Source: Saprospiraceae bacterium (GTDB lineage: Bacteria > Bacteroidota > Bacteroidia > Chitinophagales > Saprospiraceae). From it: a stretch of DNA of 33,667 bases. Shown here in pieces: positions 17,374 to 25,430 of this stretch. The stretch's first letter is position 1, and the number at the start of each line of letters is the position of its first letter. The notes beneath the pieces are model-generated. The model saw nothing but the letters and a program-made list of their open reading frames with translations, made no database searches and had not been told where the DNA came from. The DNA lies in assembly GCA_030728245.1 (NCBI GenBank), contig JANQZX010000142.1, forward strand, positions 24,613-58,279, in the 5' to 3' direction. The position numbers were made by a program, and so were the translations under genes.

Positions 17374-18187
17374 TATTTTTTATCTCGTCACCCACGTGTA
17401 TAATATCATTATCGGTTCCTGTCTTTAAGCAAGCGTTTAGGCCGAAGATGATTTTTTTATTTTCGAGATAATTCTTTGACATAAATGGTAAAATCTGTTC
17501 ATTCACCGTTACCGTTTCAGGGTCAATACTTATAACCTTACATCTTGCACAGGGTTTAAAAGAATCAAAAATATGATTGTTTATTTCAATAGACTTCCAA
17601 CTTTTTTCTTCATTAAGCTCACTATTATTTATGACTATATTTGGTCTGAAATGTAACATTGATACCTTTTTGTCTAAATGGCTGTTCAAGAAAGCTAAAT
17701 TAGTTTCTGTACAAATTAAATAAGGAAAACCATCAGCAAACAAAACACCCTGTCCTTTATTTGCGTATTTTAGATCAACTTGTCTAAAAAAATCTGGTAT
17801 CATTCTAACAAGCATGCAGCGTATGCCTAACGCCTCGGAAAACCAGTCGTCTATCATTTTATCTACTGATTGAACATCTATAACGTCATCCCAAACGTTT
17901 ACCTTATATATGATACTTTTTTGATATGGAGGATTTAAATGAACTAAAATTGGGGGTTGATGTTTTTTCTCATTTTCTAATTGTAATAAATCTTCATTTA
18001 TCATGCTAACTTTTATGCTGTACAATGAAGGAAACTCTCTAAGAGTGATCATTTTTTTTTCAGCATAACTCATTAACATAAACTTTCTATCATTTTTAAA
18101 GCCAGTAGATGTTACTTTAGCGATTGGAAGAGAAACCCCATTAAGTGATTTTATCGGATAAATGATTATTTTTGAGACAGTTTTCAT
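17351..18187 (-). CDS. MOSC-domain protein (YcbX/mARC-like)
   Basis: This protein of about 278 residues has an N-terminal MOSC beta-barrel (IYPIKSLNGVSL, GFKNDRKFMLM) and a C-terminal MOSC domain with FADGFPYLICTETNL, LHFRPNIVI and the molybdenum-ligand region KPCARCKVISIDPET, whose first Cys is the likely Moco ligand. Relatives such as YcbX and mARC reduce N-hydroxylated compounds with electrons from a partner. No ferredoxin domain is fused here, so a separate electron donor is needed. The TTG at 18193 would add two residues; I choose the ATG at 18187. Only 5 bases separate it from the divergent next gene. Confidence 0.9.
   Translation of the reverse strand: MKTVSKIIIYPIKSLNGVSLPIAKVTSTGFKNDRKFMLMSYAEKKMITLREFPSLYSIKVSMINEDLLQLENEKKHQPPILVHLNPPYQKSIIYKVNVWDDVIDVQSVDKMIDDWFSEALGIRCMLVRMIPDFFRQVDLKYANKGQGVLFADGFPYLICTETNLAFLNSHLDKKVSMLHFRPNIVINNSELNEEKSWKSIEINNHIFDSFKPCARCKVISIDPETVTVNEQILPFMSKNYLENKKIIFGLNACLKTGTDNDIIHVGDEIKNIKQTNPI
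18167..18174 (+). promoter_or_regulatory. Candidate -7 element for the SPOR/PD40 gene
   Basis: TATTTTTG fits TAnnTTTG and lies inside the first codons of the divergent MOSC gene, 18 bases before the ATG at 18193 (45 before the ATG at 18220). No -33 element is visible at normal spacing. Confidence 0.4.
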
Positions 18188-18192
18188 AACCA

Positions 18193-20631
18193 ATGACTAA
18201 TTTTATAAAAAATAATACAATGAGGGATATAATTAAAATAATAAATGCGTCAAATTTTGTTTCAAACATTATCTGCATTATTATTTTCCTGGCTATTCCA
18301 ATGATTGGATTTGCTCAAAGTTATAAAAGTTTGGTACAGAAAGGAAATGAATTTTATAATAATAAGTCTTATGCTGAAGCCCAAACATATTTTGCTGAAG
18401 CATTAAAGAAAAAGGACAATGACCTTGAATTAGTCGTAAAGTTAGGGGAATGTTTATGGCGCTGCAATAAAATGTATGAAGCTAATGGTATTTTTTCCTC
18501 GGTAGCCACCGCTCGTAATTTGCCGTCCTCATTTTATTTATACTATGGACAATCGCTAAGAGCTTCTGGTAATTATAGGGAAGCAAAAAACATGTTTTTG
18601 AAGTATGGCCAAATTAATCAGAGTATCGGTGATAATTTTGTGGAGTCATGTGATTGGGCAATGAAAAATGGTAATAAATCAGATGAATATGAAGTTATCA
18701 ATGCTGGGTTTAACTCAAAAGAAGCCGATTTTTCGCCCGTTTCAATCCAAGGTGCTATTATTTTTTCGTCCACAAGAAATGCCAAGATTCAAAATTACAA
18801 AGCTGAAAATTATTCATCTCAAAAGGTTAGTTTACCTCAACCTGTCAGTTTCCAGGGAGTGAATAGTTCGTTAGCTCAAATTTCATTTTCTTCAAACCAA
18901 TCATTCATCGCTTATTCTCAATGGACAATGAAGAAAAACACCAGATTAATACCAGAATCAGGTGTAAAAAGTAAAATTAAATGGGGAAATTATCAATTTG
19001 AAAATAATAGCTATAGTATAAATGAATTACCTTTTTCCATAAATCAAGGTTTAGCTAATTACGGATATCCCTATTTATCAAACGATGGAAATGCGCTGTA
19101 TTTTTCCAGTGATATGGAAGGCGGATATGGTGGGATGGATTTATATGTTATTTACAGAGAAGGTTCCAACTGGACGACGCCTATAAATTTAGGACCTAAA
19201 ATTAACTCTCAAGGTGATGAAATTAGTCCGTTCTTAAGGGGTAAATCTTTGTTTTTTTCCTCTAATTGGCATGCAGGCTTTGGAGGATATGATATTTTTA
19301 ATGTTAATCTTAATGATAATAATGAGTGGTCTGCAGTAAATAATTTGGGACTTCCTATCAATTCTCCATTTGACGATTTTGATTATATGACCTTAGGAAA
19401 TAGTGGCTTTTTTACTAGTAATAGAACAGGTGGTTTAGGGGCTGAGGATATTTATTCATTTAAAAAATCTTCTGCGGGTATTGTATTAAAAGTAGTTAAT
19501 GCCTTGGACGGTGCACCTATTTCTGAGGTTAGAATAGAGTGGGGGAATTGTTTGTCTTCTGATAAGCCACCTATGCTTACGAATATTATCGGCTTTTACA
19601 ACCTTAATGAAAATATTAATATTCCTTGCACGCTTACTTTTTTAAAAGAAGGTTTTTCATCTAAAAAGATAACATTAACCCAAGCTAATATTGATGCTGA
19701 AGAAATAACCATTCCTTTAATCAGTTTAGGCGAAATTTATTTGGGTCAGATATTTGATAATCAAACTAAACTCCCTTTAGGTGAGGTAGAGGTATCCATA
19801 GAAAATTTATCTAATTCCTCTAAAATGAATGCACAAAGCAGTTCAAACGGTGTTTTTGAATTTGCGTTGAAACCCAATACTACTTATAATCTTACGCTTA
19901 AAAAAGATGGATATAAGAATTATACCAAAACCATAAAGACAACTTTTGACGGTCGAGACAGGACAGTTTTGGGGGAAAGTTTTTTAACGAGGGGAAGCAA
20001 TAATTCCTCACCTGACATTAAAGAGCGGCTGAATAAAGGGTTTTCTATTCAAATTTCAGCTCTTACATCTACTCCTCCTGCTAATCAGTTTAGTGACCTT
20101 TGGCGTATTGCTGACATTTATGTCAAAAGGGAAGACAATCAAGTTAAAATAAGAATGGGCGTATTTAAAACCCAAAACGAAGTTTTAATAGCTTTAGAAA
20201 GAGTTAGACAGAATGGTTATCCCCAGGCATTTATTGTGGAAGAGAGGAATGGACCCGGATTTACCAATTTGGTTCCAGTTGAAATGATTGAGATTGACAA
20301 ACCTATTGAAATAACTAAGCCGAGCACTACAACAGAAATTCAGAAACCAAATATGGTTGTACCACCTACATCCAGTACCACGACGGTAATGTATAAAATT
20401 CAACTCGCTGCTTTAAGAGATACCAGATTTTTTGATGCAAAAAGGGTAGCACATTTGGGAACTATAAAGGATTATCAAAAGCCAAATAACATTACAGCTA
20501 AAGTTATCGGTGATTTTTCAGAGAATAACGTTAAACAAATACTGAGCGAGATTAGATTAGCTGGATTTAAGGATGCCTACATTGTCAAAGAAGTAAATGG
20601 CGTGTTAATTCCAGTCCCTGTTTTGAAATGA
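18193..20631 (+). CDS. PorE-like envelope protein: TPR, PD40 propeller, CarboxypepD-like domains, two SPOR domains
   Basis: The 812-residue protein is predicted to be exported: the hydrophobic signal ends in IGFA before Gln42. An alternative ATG at 18220 gives a more ordinary 32-residue signal. Domain order is TPR-like helices (about 44-150), a PD40/WD40-like propeller with repeated GYPYLSNDGNALYFSSD, GGYGGMDLYV and GKSLFFSSN-type blades (about 170-425), two carboxypeptidase-regulatory-like beta sandwiches (about 430-510 and 512-590), then SPOR-like domains at about 616-686 (GFSIQIS..., IRMGVFKTQNEVLIALERVR) and 732-800 (YKIQLAALRD...). The first four modules match PorE and related OmpA-family proteins of the type IX secretion system, where the C-terminus is an OmpA peptidoglycan-binding domain. 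Here SPOR domains, which bind denuded glycan strands, take that place. Role in T9SS or the envelope is inference. Confidence 0.85.
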   Translation: MTNFIKNNTMRDIIKIINASNFVSNIICIIIFLAIPMIGFAQSYKSLVQKGNEFYNNKSYAEAQTYFAEALKKKDNDLELVVKLGECLWRCNKMYEANGIFSSVATARNLPSSFYLYYGQSLRASGNYREAKNMFLKYGQINQSIGDNFVESCDWAMKNGNKSDEYEVINAGFNSKEADFSPVSIQGAIIFSSTRNAKIQNYKAENYSSQKVSLPQPVSFQGVNSSLAQISFSSNQSFIAYSQWTMKKNTRLIPESGVKSKIKWGNYQFENNSYSINELPFSINQGLANYGYPYLSNDGNALYFSSDMEGGYGGMDLYVIYREGSNWTTPINLGPKINSQGDEISPFLRGKSLFFSSNWHAGFGGYDIFNVNLNDNNEWSAVNNLGLPINSPFDDFDYMTLGNSGFFTSNRTGGLGAEDIYSFKKSSAGIVLKVVNALDGAPISEVRIEWGNCLSSDKPPMLTNIIGFYNLNENINIPCTLTFLKEGFSSKKITLTQANIDAEEITIPLISLGEIYLGQIFDNQTKLPLGEVEVSIENLSNSSKMNAQSSSNGVFEFALKPNTTYNLTLKKDGYKNYTKTIKTTFDGRDRTVLGESFLTRGSNNSSPDIKERLNKGFSIQISALTSTPPANQFSDLWRIADIYVKREDNQVKIRMGVFKTQNEVLIALERVRQNGYPQAFIVEERNGPGFTNLVPVEMIEIDKPIEITKPSTTTEIQKPNMVVPPTSSTTTVMYKIQLAALRDTRFFDAKRVAHLGTIKDYQKPNNITAKVIGDFSENNVKQILSEIRLAGFKDAYIVKEVNGVLIPVPVLK

Positions 20632-20672
20632 TTTGAGTCCTAAACTTCTAAGTATATAATCACCTTACTTTT

Positions 20673-20720
20673 AAATTCAGCTAAATAATAACCTTTAGGA
20701 GTAATTATTTAGCTGAATTT
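20673..20720. terminator. Bidirectional terminator-like hairpin between the SPOR/PD40 gene and ald
   Basis: A perfect 17-bp stem pairs 20673-20689 with 20704-20720 (core ATTCAGCTAAAT) around a 14-base loop, centred between two convergent genes. The stem is AT-rich and ends in short A/T runs on both sides. The remainder of the 127-base spacer shows nothing else recognisable. Confidence 0.75.
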
Positions 20721-20758
20721 TATGTTAATCGGTAAAGTAAAAGGGTATTATACTTTGA

Positions 20759-21874
20759 TTAGTTAAATATAGCTTCAATAGGGGTTAAAGGCAAGTCAAA
20801 AGCGTCAGCTACTCCTTTATAAACCACTTTACCTTGTACAATATTGAGGCCAAGTTGAAGGGAAGGATTCTCTTTACACGCTTTTTGCCATCCTTTTGAG
20901 GCGAGTTGAAGGGCAAACGGTAATGTTGCATTGGTTAATGCAATCGTTGATGTCATTGGTACGGCGCCAGGCATATTGGCAACGCAATAATGGACTATAT
21001 CGTCAATGATAAAAATAGGATCTTCGTGGGTGGTGGGTCTTGTCGTTTCAAAACAACCGCCCTGATCGACAGCAACATCTACGAGAACACTTCCCGGTTG
21101 CATATCCTTTAGCATATCTTTGGTAATCAATTTTGGTGCTTTTGCCCCTGGAATAAGTACAGCGCCAATAATTAAATCATGGTCTTTAATTAACCTTCTG
21201 ATATTATATTCACTTGAATATAGTGTTGTTACATTAGAAGGCATGGTTTCTGAAAGATATCTTAATCTATTCAGGTTAAGATCTAAAATAGTAACTTTAG
21301 CCCCAAAGCCGGCGGCCATCCTGGCAGCTTGCATACCAACAATGCCACCACCTAATACCATTACTTTGGCAGGTTCTACCCCTGGAACACCTCCTAATAA
21401 AATACCTTTACCTTTTGCTGGTTTCTCCAAAAATTTTGCCCCTTCCTGAATGGACATTCTACCTGCCACTTCTGACATAGGTATGAGTAATGGAAGCGAT
21501 CCATCAGCTTGTTCTACTGTCTCGTAAGCAAGGCAAATGGCCTTCTTTTCAATCATTGCCTTTGTTAAGGTCTCATTGGATGCGAAATGAAAATAAGTGA
21601 AAAGGAGTTGATTTTCTCTTATCAAATTATATTCCTCCTGAATCGGTTCCTTTACTTTAATAATCATCTCTGCTTGCTGATAAACAGAGGCAATATCTGG
21701 TAATATTTCAGCACCGGCATCTATATAGGCACTATCGCTAAAACCGCTGCCTAAACCAGCGTTGGTTTGAACATAAACAATGTGACCTTTTTTTATAAAA
21801 TCTAACACGCCGCCTGGAGTTAACGCTACTCTGGCTTCTTGAGCCTTGATTTCTTTTGGTACGCCAATTTTCAT
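20759..21874 (-). CDS. ald: Alanine dehydrogenase
   Basis: The enzyme interconverts L-alanine and pyruvate plus ammonia with NAD. The 371-residue protein is full length. The residues known for this family fall at the expected numbers: Arg15 (AQEARVALTP), Lys75 (KVKEP), His96 (YFHFAS) and Asp270 (DVAVD). The NAD-binding GGGIVG is at 175-180, followed by the strand ending in Asp at 198. It has its own candidate promoter and is a single-gene unit, with the yjjG gene diverging. The sequence is clearly Ald rather than the related transhydrogenase alpha subunit, since it lacks the C-terminal membrane part and retains all alanine-site residues. Confidence 0.97.
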   Translation of the reverse strand: MKIGVPKEIKAQEARVALTPGGVLDFIKKGHIVYVQTNAGLGSGFSDSAYIDAGAEILPDIASVYQQAEMIIKVKEPIQEEYNLIRENQLLFTYFHFASNETLTKAMIEKKAICLAYETVEQADGSLPLLIPMSEVAGRMSIQEGAKFLEKPAKGKGILLGGVPGVEPAKVMVLGGGIVGMQAARMAAGFGAKVTILDLNLNRLRYLSETMPSNVTTLYSSEYNIRRLIKDHDLIIGAVLIPGAKAPKLITKDMLKDMQPGSVLVDVAVDQGGCFETTRPTTHEDPIFIIDDIVHYCVANMPGAVPMTSTIALTNATLPFALQLASKGWQKACKENPSLQLGLNIVQGKVVYKGVADAFDLPLTPIEAIFN

Positions 21875-21905
21875 TTTTTGTATTTTAGTTGGTTTTTGAG
21901 CGCGG

Positions 21906-21936
21906 CAAATTTAAGTATTTTAAGTCATAATCTCAA
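21906..21936 (-). promoter_or_regulatory. Candidate promoter for ald
   Basis: On the minus strand, -33 TTG (21936-21934) and -7 TAAATTTG (21913-21906) are spaced by 20 bases. The -7 box ends 31 bases before the ATG. Confidence 0.58.
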
Positions 21937-21954
21937 TGATTTATTTTGAATTAC

Positions 21955-21962
21955 TATCTTTG
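21955..21962 (+). promoter_or_regulatory. Candidate -7 element for yjjG
   Basis: TATCTTTG matches TAnnTTTG and ends 20 bases before the ATG at 21983. No -33 element at good spacing is apparent. Confidence 0.45.
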
Positions 21963-21982
21963 ATTTATTTTAATTTCCTAGT

Positions 21983-22693
21983 ATGTTTAATGATATTCAA
22001 TTCATTTATTTCGATTTAGATGATACGTTAATGGATTTTTCCTCTGCTTCTAATGAAGCTTTTGTTCGTTTGATGGAGTATTACAATTTACCCAATGACC
22101 AACAATGTTTTGAGATTTATCAACGGGGAAATCACCAAACATGGCAGGAATTTGAGCAAAATTTAATTTCATCTCATGAACTTAGATCTTTAAGATTTGA
22201 ACGATTCTTATCCGCTATGAATTGGCTTGATAAAGCTGACGCCTTTGAAATGAATGCACAGTATATATCATTTTTGATAAATGAATCAAATTTAATCACG
22301 GGCGCTCTTTCATTATTAAATTTCTTTAAGGATAAAATTCCAATGGGAATTTTAACGAATGGACTTAAAGAAGCACAAAGGCCGAGACTCTCCAAAGCTG
22401 CCATAACCCATTATTTTGATCACATAATAGTTTCTGATGAAATTGGCATGTCAAAACCTAATCAGGAAATTTTCACCCTGGCAAAACATACATCGGGAAA
22501 CATACCCGCAGAAAATATTTTATTGGTTGGAGATAATCCATATTCTGATATTGAAGGTGCTCAGAAATTTGGATTTAAAACAATATGGTATAATTCAAAA
22601 CAGAAAGAAATACCTCAACAAATAAAGCCTACAATGACGGTAACAAAATTAGAGGACATCATTCCTTCGTTTATTTTACACCCAAATATCTAG
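21983..22693 (+). CDS. yjjG: HAD hydrolase, YjjG-type pyrimidine nucleotidase
   Basis: The 236-residue cytoplasmic protein has all four HAD motifs: DLDDT with Asp11 and Asp13 (motif I), GILTNG (II), SKPNQEIF (III lysine), and LVGDNPYSDIEGA (IV). A helical cap follows motif I. The overall pattern, including the NGLKEAQRPRLSKAAITHYFDHIIVSDEIG stretch cut here at its core SDEIG, fits the YjjG/YfnB subfamily, which dephosphorylates noncanonical pyrimidine nucleotides and can serve house-cleaning. The 3' end overlaps mqnD by 18 bases in convergent orientation. Specificity is inferred from the family; a broader nucleotidase or phosphoglycolate-type activity is possible. Confidence 0.88.
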   Translation: MFNDIQFIYFDLDDTLMDFSSASNEAFVRLMEYYNLPNDQQCFEIYQRGNHQTWQEFEQNLISSHELRSLRFERFLSAMNWLDKADAFEMNAQYISFLINESNLITGALSLLNFFKDKIPMGILTNGLKEAQRPRLSKAAITHYFDHIIVSDEIGMSKPNQEIFTLAKHTSGNIPAENILLVGDNPYSDIEGAQKFGFKTIWYNSKQKEIPQQIKPTMTVTKLEDIIPSFILHPNI

Positions 22694-23491
22694 TTTTGTA
22701 GCTTGATTATTTATTTTATTAAAGAGATAGATAACGGCTTCTTTTCCTTTTTCTCCTATGTTTTCGGAATATTTATTTACATATAAATGAATATGTTTTC
22801 TAACAATTTCTTCGTCCATCTCTTGTGCATTCAATGTAATGTAAGGTAAACTTAGGGTAGGATACTGGAAAGCAAATTGAATGCTTTTTTTAATTAATCT
22901 ATCTACCTTTTTTTTGATCTCCTGAGATAATCCTCTTTTTATGCCAATTCCACCTAAAGGTATGGGGAGGCTCGTTTCATTTTCCCAGTATTCTCCAAGG
23001 TCTATTATTTTCTTTAACCCCTTTGATTTATAGGTAAACCTATTCTCATGAATAATTAATCCAAGATCAATATCATGTTTTATAAGAGCATCTTCAATTT
23101 CTGAAAAAAGAAATTCGCTGGTATTTTTGGCATTGGGAAAAGCAAAATGAAGTAAAAAATTGGCTGTTGTAAATTTTCCTGGTATGCCTATCTTAAGATT
23201 TTCTATATCTTCTATATTAATTTCTTTGGAGGAAATTAATAATGGTCCACAATTATTTCCCAAAGCACTTCCAGCATGTAACAATTGGTAATCTGCCATT
23301 AATAAAGCCAGGGCGTGATAGCTTAGTTTAGTCACGTCCAACGTGTTCTGAAAAGCTAATTGATTTAGTTTTTCTACATCTGCTAAAATAATTTCAAACT
23401 CAAGTCCCTCTAAATCAATTCTTTTGTTAACAATTGCATCAAAAATGAAGGTATCATTAGGGCAAGGAGAAAAGCCCAATGTAATTTGCAT
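22676..23491 (-). CDS. mqnD: 1,4-dihydroxy-6-naphthoate synthase
   Basis: MqnD converts cyclic dehypoxanthinyl futalosine to 1,4-dihydroxy-6-naphthoate in the futalosine route to menaquinone. The 271-residue protein begins with GFSPCPNDTFIFDA, the typical MqnD opening, followed by DVTKLSYHALALL, the substrate-pocket GSALGNNCGPLLIS, GKFTTANFLL, and a late IPLGGIGIKR. The fold is a periplasmic-binding-protein-like two-lobe fold, but there is no signal peptide and it is cytoplasmic. No other futalosine gene is adjacent, though a UbiA-family prenyltransferase lies to the left. The start codon coincides with the -7 box of the divergent pseudouridine synthase. Confidence 0.96.
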   Translation of the reverse strand: MQITLGFSPCPNDTFIFDAIVNKRIDLEGLEFEIILADVEKLNQLAFQNTLDVTKLSYHALALLMADYQLLHAGSALGNNCGPLLISSKEINIEDIENLKIGIPGKFTTANFLLHFAFPNAKNTSEFLFSEIEDALIKHDIDLGLIIHENRFTYKSKGLKKIIDLGEYWENETSLPIPLGGIGIKRGLSQEIKKKVDRLIKKSIQFAFQYPTLSLPYITLNAQEMDEEIVRKHIHLYVNKYSENIGEKGKEAVIYLFNKINNQATKLDIWV

Positions 23492-23498
23492 ATCTTTG
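23491..23498 (+). promoter_or_regulatory. Candidate -7 element for the pseudouridine synthase
   Basis: TATCTTTG fits TAnnTTTG and shares its first base with the mqnD start codon. It ends 19 bases before the TTG start at 23518. Confidence 0.45.
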
Positions 23499-23517
23499 TG
23501 ACTTAAATGTTAAAAAA

Positions 23518-24207
23518 TTGCAGGTAATTTACGAAGACAACCACCTTATTGTGGTAAACAAACCCGCTGGGCTATTGGTTCAAGGTGACAAAACAGAAGA
23601 TGCTACACTTGGAGATTGGCTCAAAAAATATATTAAAGATAGATATAAAAAACCAGGGGATGTTTTCCTTGGTACAGTGCATCGTCTTGATAGACCAGTT
23701 AGTGGTGCCGTTATTTTTGCCAAAACGTCAAAGGCGTTGGTAAGAATGAATGAGTTGTTCCGGGATAACTTAATCACTAAAAAATATTGGGCTATAATAG
23801 CGTTCAAACCGCCATCGGAAAAAGGTATAATAACTCATTATATCGCTAAAGATGAGGAAAGAAATATTTCAAAAGCGTTATCTGCTCCCTCCAGACGTAA
23901 CCCTGATGCTAAATACGCTGAAACTGCCTATGAACTATTTGGTATTATTGATGGTAGATTTTTGTTAGAAGTTACCCCTAAAACGGGTCGCCCACACCAG
24001 ATAAGAGTGCAACTTGCTTCTCTTAACTGTCCCATTGTTGGTGACTTAAAGTATGGGTTTCCTACGGCGTTACAAGATGCTTCTATTGCCTTACATTGCC
24101 ATTCCCTTTCATTTATTCATCCGGTTAAGAAAACATTGATCACCATTGAAGCAGAAACGCCCGATAAACATTGGTGGAAATTAATGCGGAATTTAACGAA
24201 TAATTAA
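23518..24207 (+). CDS. RluA-family RNA pseudouridine synthase
   Basis: The 229-residue enzyme isomerises uridine to pseudouridine in rRNA or tRNA. It has the RluA catalytic motif HRLDRPVSG with nucleophile Asp58, an N-terminal strand IYEDNHLIVVNKPAGLLV, the GRPHQIRVQ motif, and the C-terminal LALHCH-like segment IALHCHSLSF. There is no S4 domain. No ATG is available near the N-terminus: the one at 23507 runs into a stop in another frame. The start must be TTG at 23518, which leaves only two residues before the first strand. The target base cannot be named from sequence. It converges with the flavoprotein gene, with 5 bases between stops. Confidence 0.93.
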   Translation: MQVIYEDNHLIVVNKPAGLLVQGDKTEDATLGDWLKKYIKDRYKKPGDVFLGTVHRLDRPVSGAVIFAKTSKALVRMNELFRDNLITKKYWAIIAFKPPSEKGIITHYIAKDEERNISKALSAPSRRNPDAKYAETAYELFGIIDGRFLLEVTPKTGRPHQIRVQLASLNCPIVGDLKYGFPTALQDASIALHCHSLSFIHPVKKTLITIEAETPDKHWWKLMRNLTNN

Positions 24208-24212
24208 AAGGG

Positions 24213-25430
24213 TTATAATTTTGTTGATATTTCTTTTGAGATGATGTAGGCGCCTGTCCATGCCGATTGGAAATTGAATCCTCCGGTTAAGCCGTCTATA
24301 TTTAAAACTTCCCCAGCAAAATATAGATTTTCTTGTATTTTGCTTTGGAAGTTTTTAAAATTTACTTCTTTGAGAGATACCCCTCCAGCAGTAACAAATT
24401 CTTCTTTATTGGTGCTTTTTCCTTTCACGTTTAGTGTGAATTTAGTCATATTTCGTGCTAAATCCTGCGTTTGTTTTTTTGTAAGATTAGCCCATTGTTG
24501 CGTTGATTGTATATCTGAGGTATGTAAAAGATACATCCAGAATCTATGGGGAATTTTATACATAACCACATTTCCTATTTGTTTTTTTGCGTCTGATTCC
24601 TTTATTTGTTTTATATCTGTTAATACATCGTCATAGGTCTGTGATATCCAATTTACTTCTATATCAAATTCGTACTTTAGTTCATGAAGTTCCACAGCTG
24701 CCCAGGCGCTCATTTTAAGTATGGCAGGTCCACTTAAGCCCCAATGAGTAATTAATACTGGCCCTGCGGTAGCATGTTTTAATCCTAAAATTTTAATAGA
24801 CGCAGCAGGAAGACTAATGCCTGCGAGTCCATTTAACGCCTTATCGTTCACTTTAAAAGTAAATAAAGACGGAACTGCAGGGACTATGGTATGGCCCATT
24901 GAGGCTAAAATAGTCCATATAGACGGGCTACTTCCCGCAGTAATAATCAAGTAATCTGATAAATATGTTTTATCTGAAACAGTAACTTCCCATTTTGCAT
25001 CCATTTTCCTTACGGCGTTAACACGACAACTAAGTTTAATATCCACATGATGCTTTTTACAAATTCTCATGAAGCATTCAATGATAGTTTCAGAAGAGTC
25101 TGTGATGGGAAACATTCTGCCGTCTGCCTCAGTTTTTAAGGCAACATCGTTTTTAGAAAACCATTCAATGGTATCTTTGGGTTGAAATTGTAGGAACGGG
25201 GCATAAAGTTCCTTTTCTCCTCTAGGATAAAACTTCACAAGGTCTCTGGCCTCGAAACAGGAATGAGTAACATTACATCGACCCCCTCCGGAAATACGAA
25301 CCTTTTTTAATACCTCTTTATCCTTTTCAAGTATAGTAATTTTTATATTACTATGTTTTTCAGCGAGTAAACAGGCTGCAAAAAATCCTGCAGCGCCTCC
25401 CCCAATAATTAAAACAGTAGGTTTACTCAT
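24213..25430 (-). CDS. HI0933/YhiN-family FAD-dependent oxidoreductase
   Basis: The 405-residue flavoprotein has an N-terminal FAD-binding GGGAAGF (10-16) with the acidic strand end LEKD, then the family signature KVRISGGGRCNVTH, a FFKTEADGRMFP-like block (LKTEADGRMFP), a middle beta-rich domain (LITHWGLSGPAIL), and the C-terminal VTAGGVSLKE with YFAGEVLNIDGLTGGFNFQSAW. All belong to the HI0933-like/BaiN group. Members are annotated as NAD(P)/FAD-dependent oxidoreductases, and the natural substrate is usually unknown. It overlaps the amidase stop by 4 bases (ATGA), implying translational coupling in a two-gene operon. Confidence 0.93.
   Translation of the reverse strand: MSKPTVLIIGGGAAGFFAACLLAEKHSNIKITILEKDKEVLKKVRISGGGRCNVTHSCFEARDLVKFYPRGEKELYAPFLQFQPKDTIEWFSKNDVALKTEADGRMFPITDSSETIIECFMRICKKHHVDIKLSCRVNAVRKMDAKWEVTVSDKTYLSDYLIITAGSSPSIWTILASMGHTIVPAVPSLFTFKVNDKALNGLAGISLPAASIKILGLKHATAGPVLITHWGLSGPAILKMSAWAAVELHELKYEFDIEVNWISQTYDDVLTDIKQIKESDAKKQIGNVVMYKIPHRFWMYLLHTSDIQSTQQWANLTKKQTQDLARNMTKFTLNVKGKSTNKEEFVTAGGVSLKEVNFKNFQSKIQENLYFAGEVLNIDGLTGGFNFQSAWTGAYIISKEISTKL

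Noticed and set aside
21120-21449. 109-residue plus-strand frame within ald
   Set aside because: Antisense shadow of the ald nucleotide-binding region, with no motif of its own.
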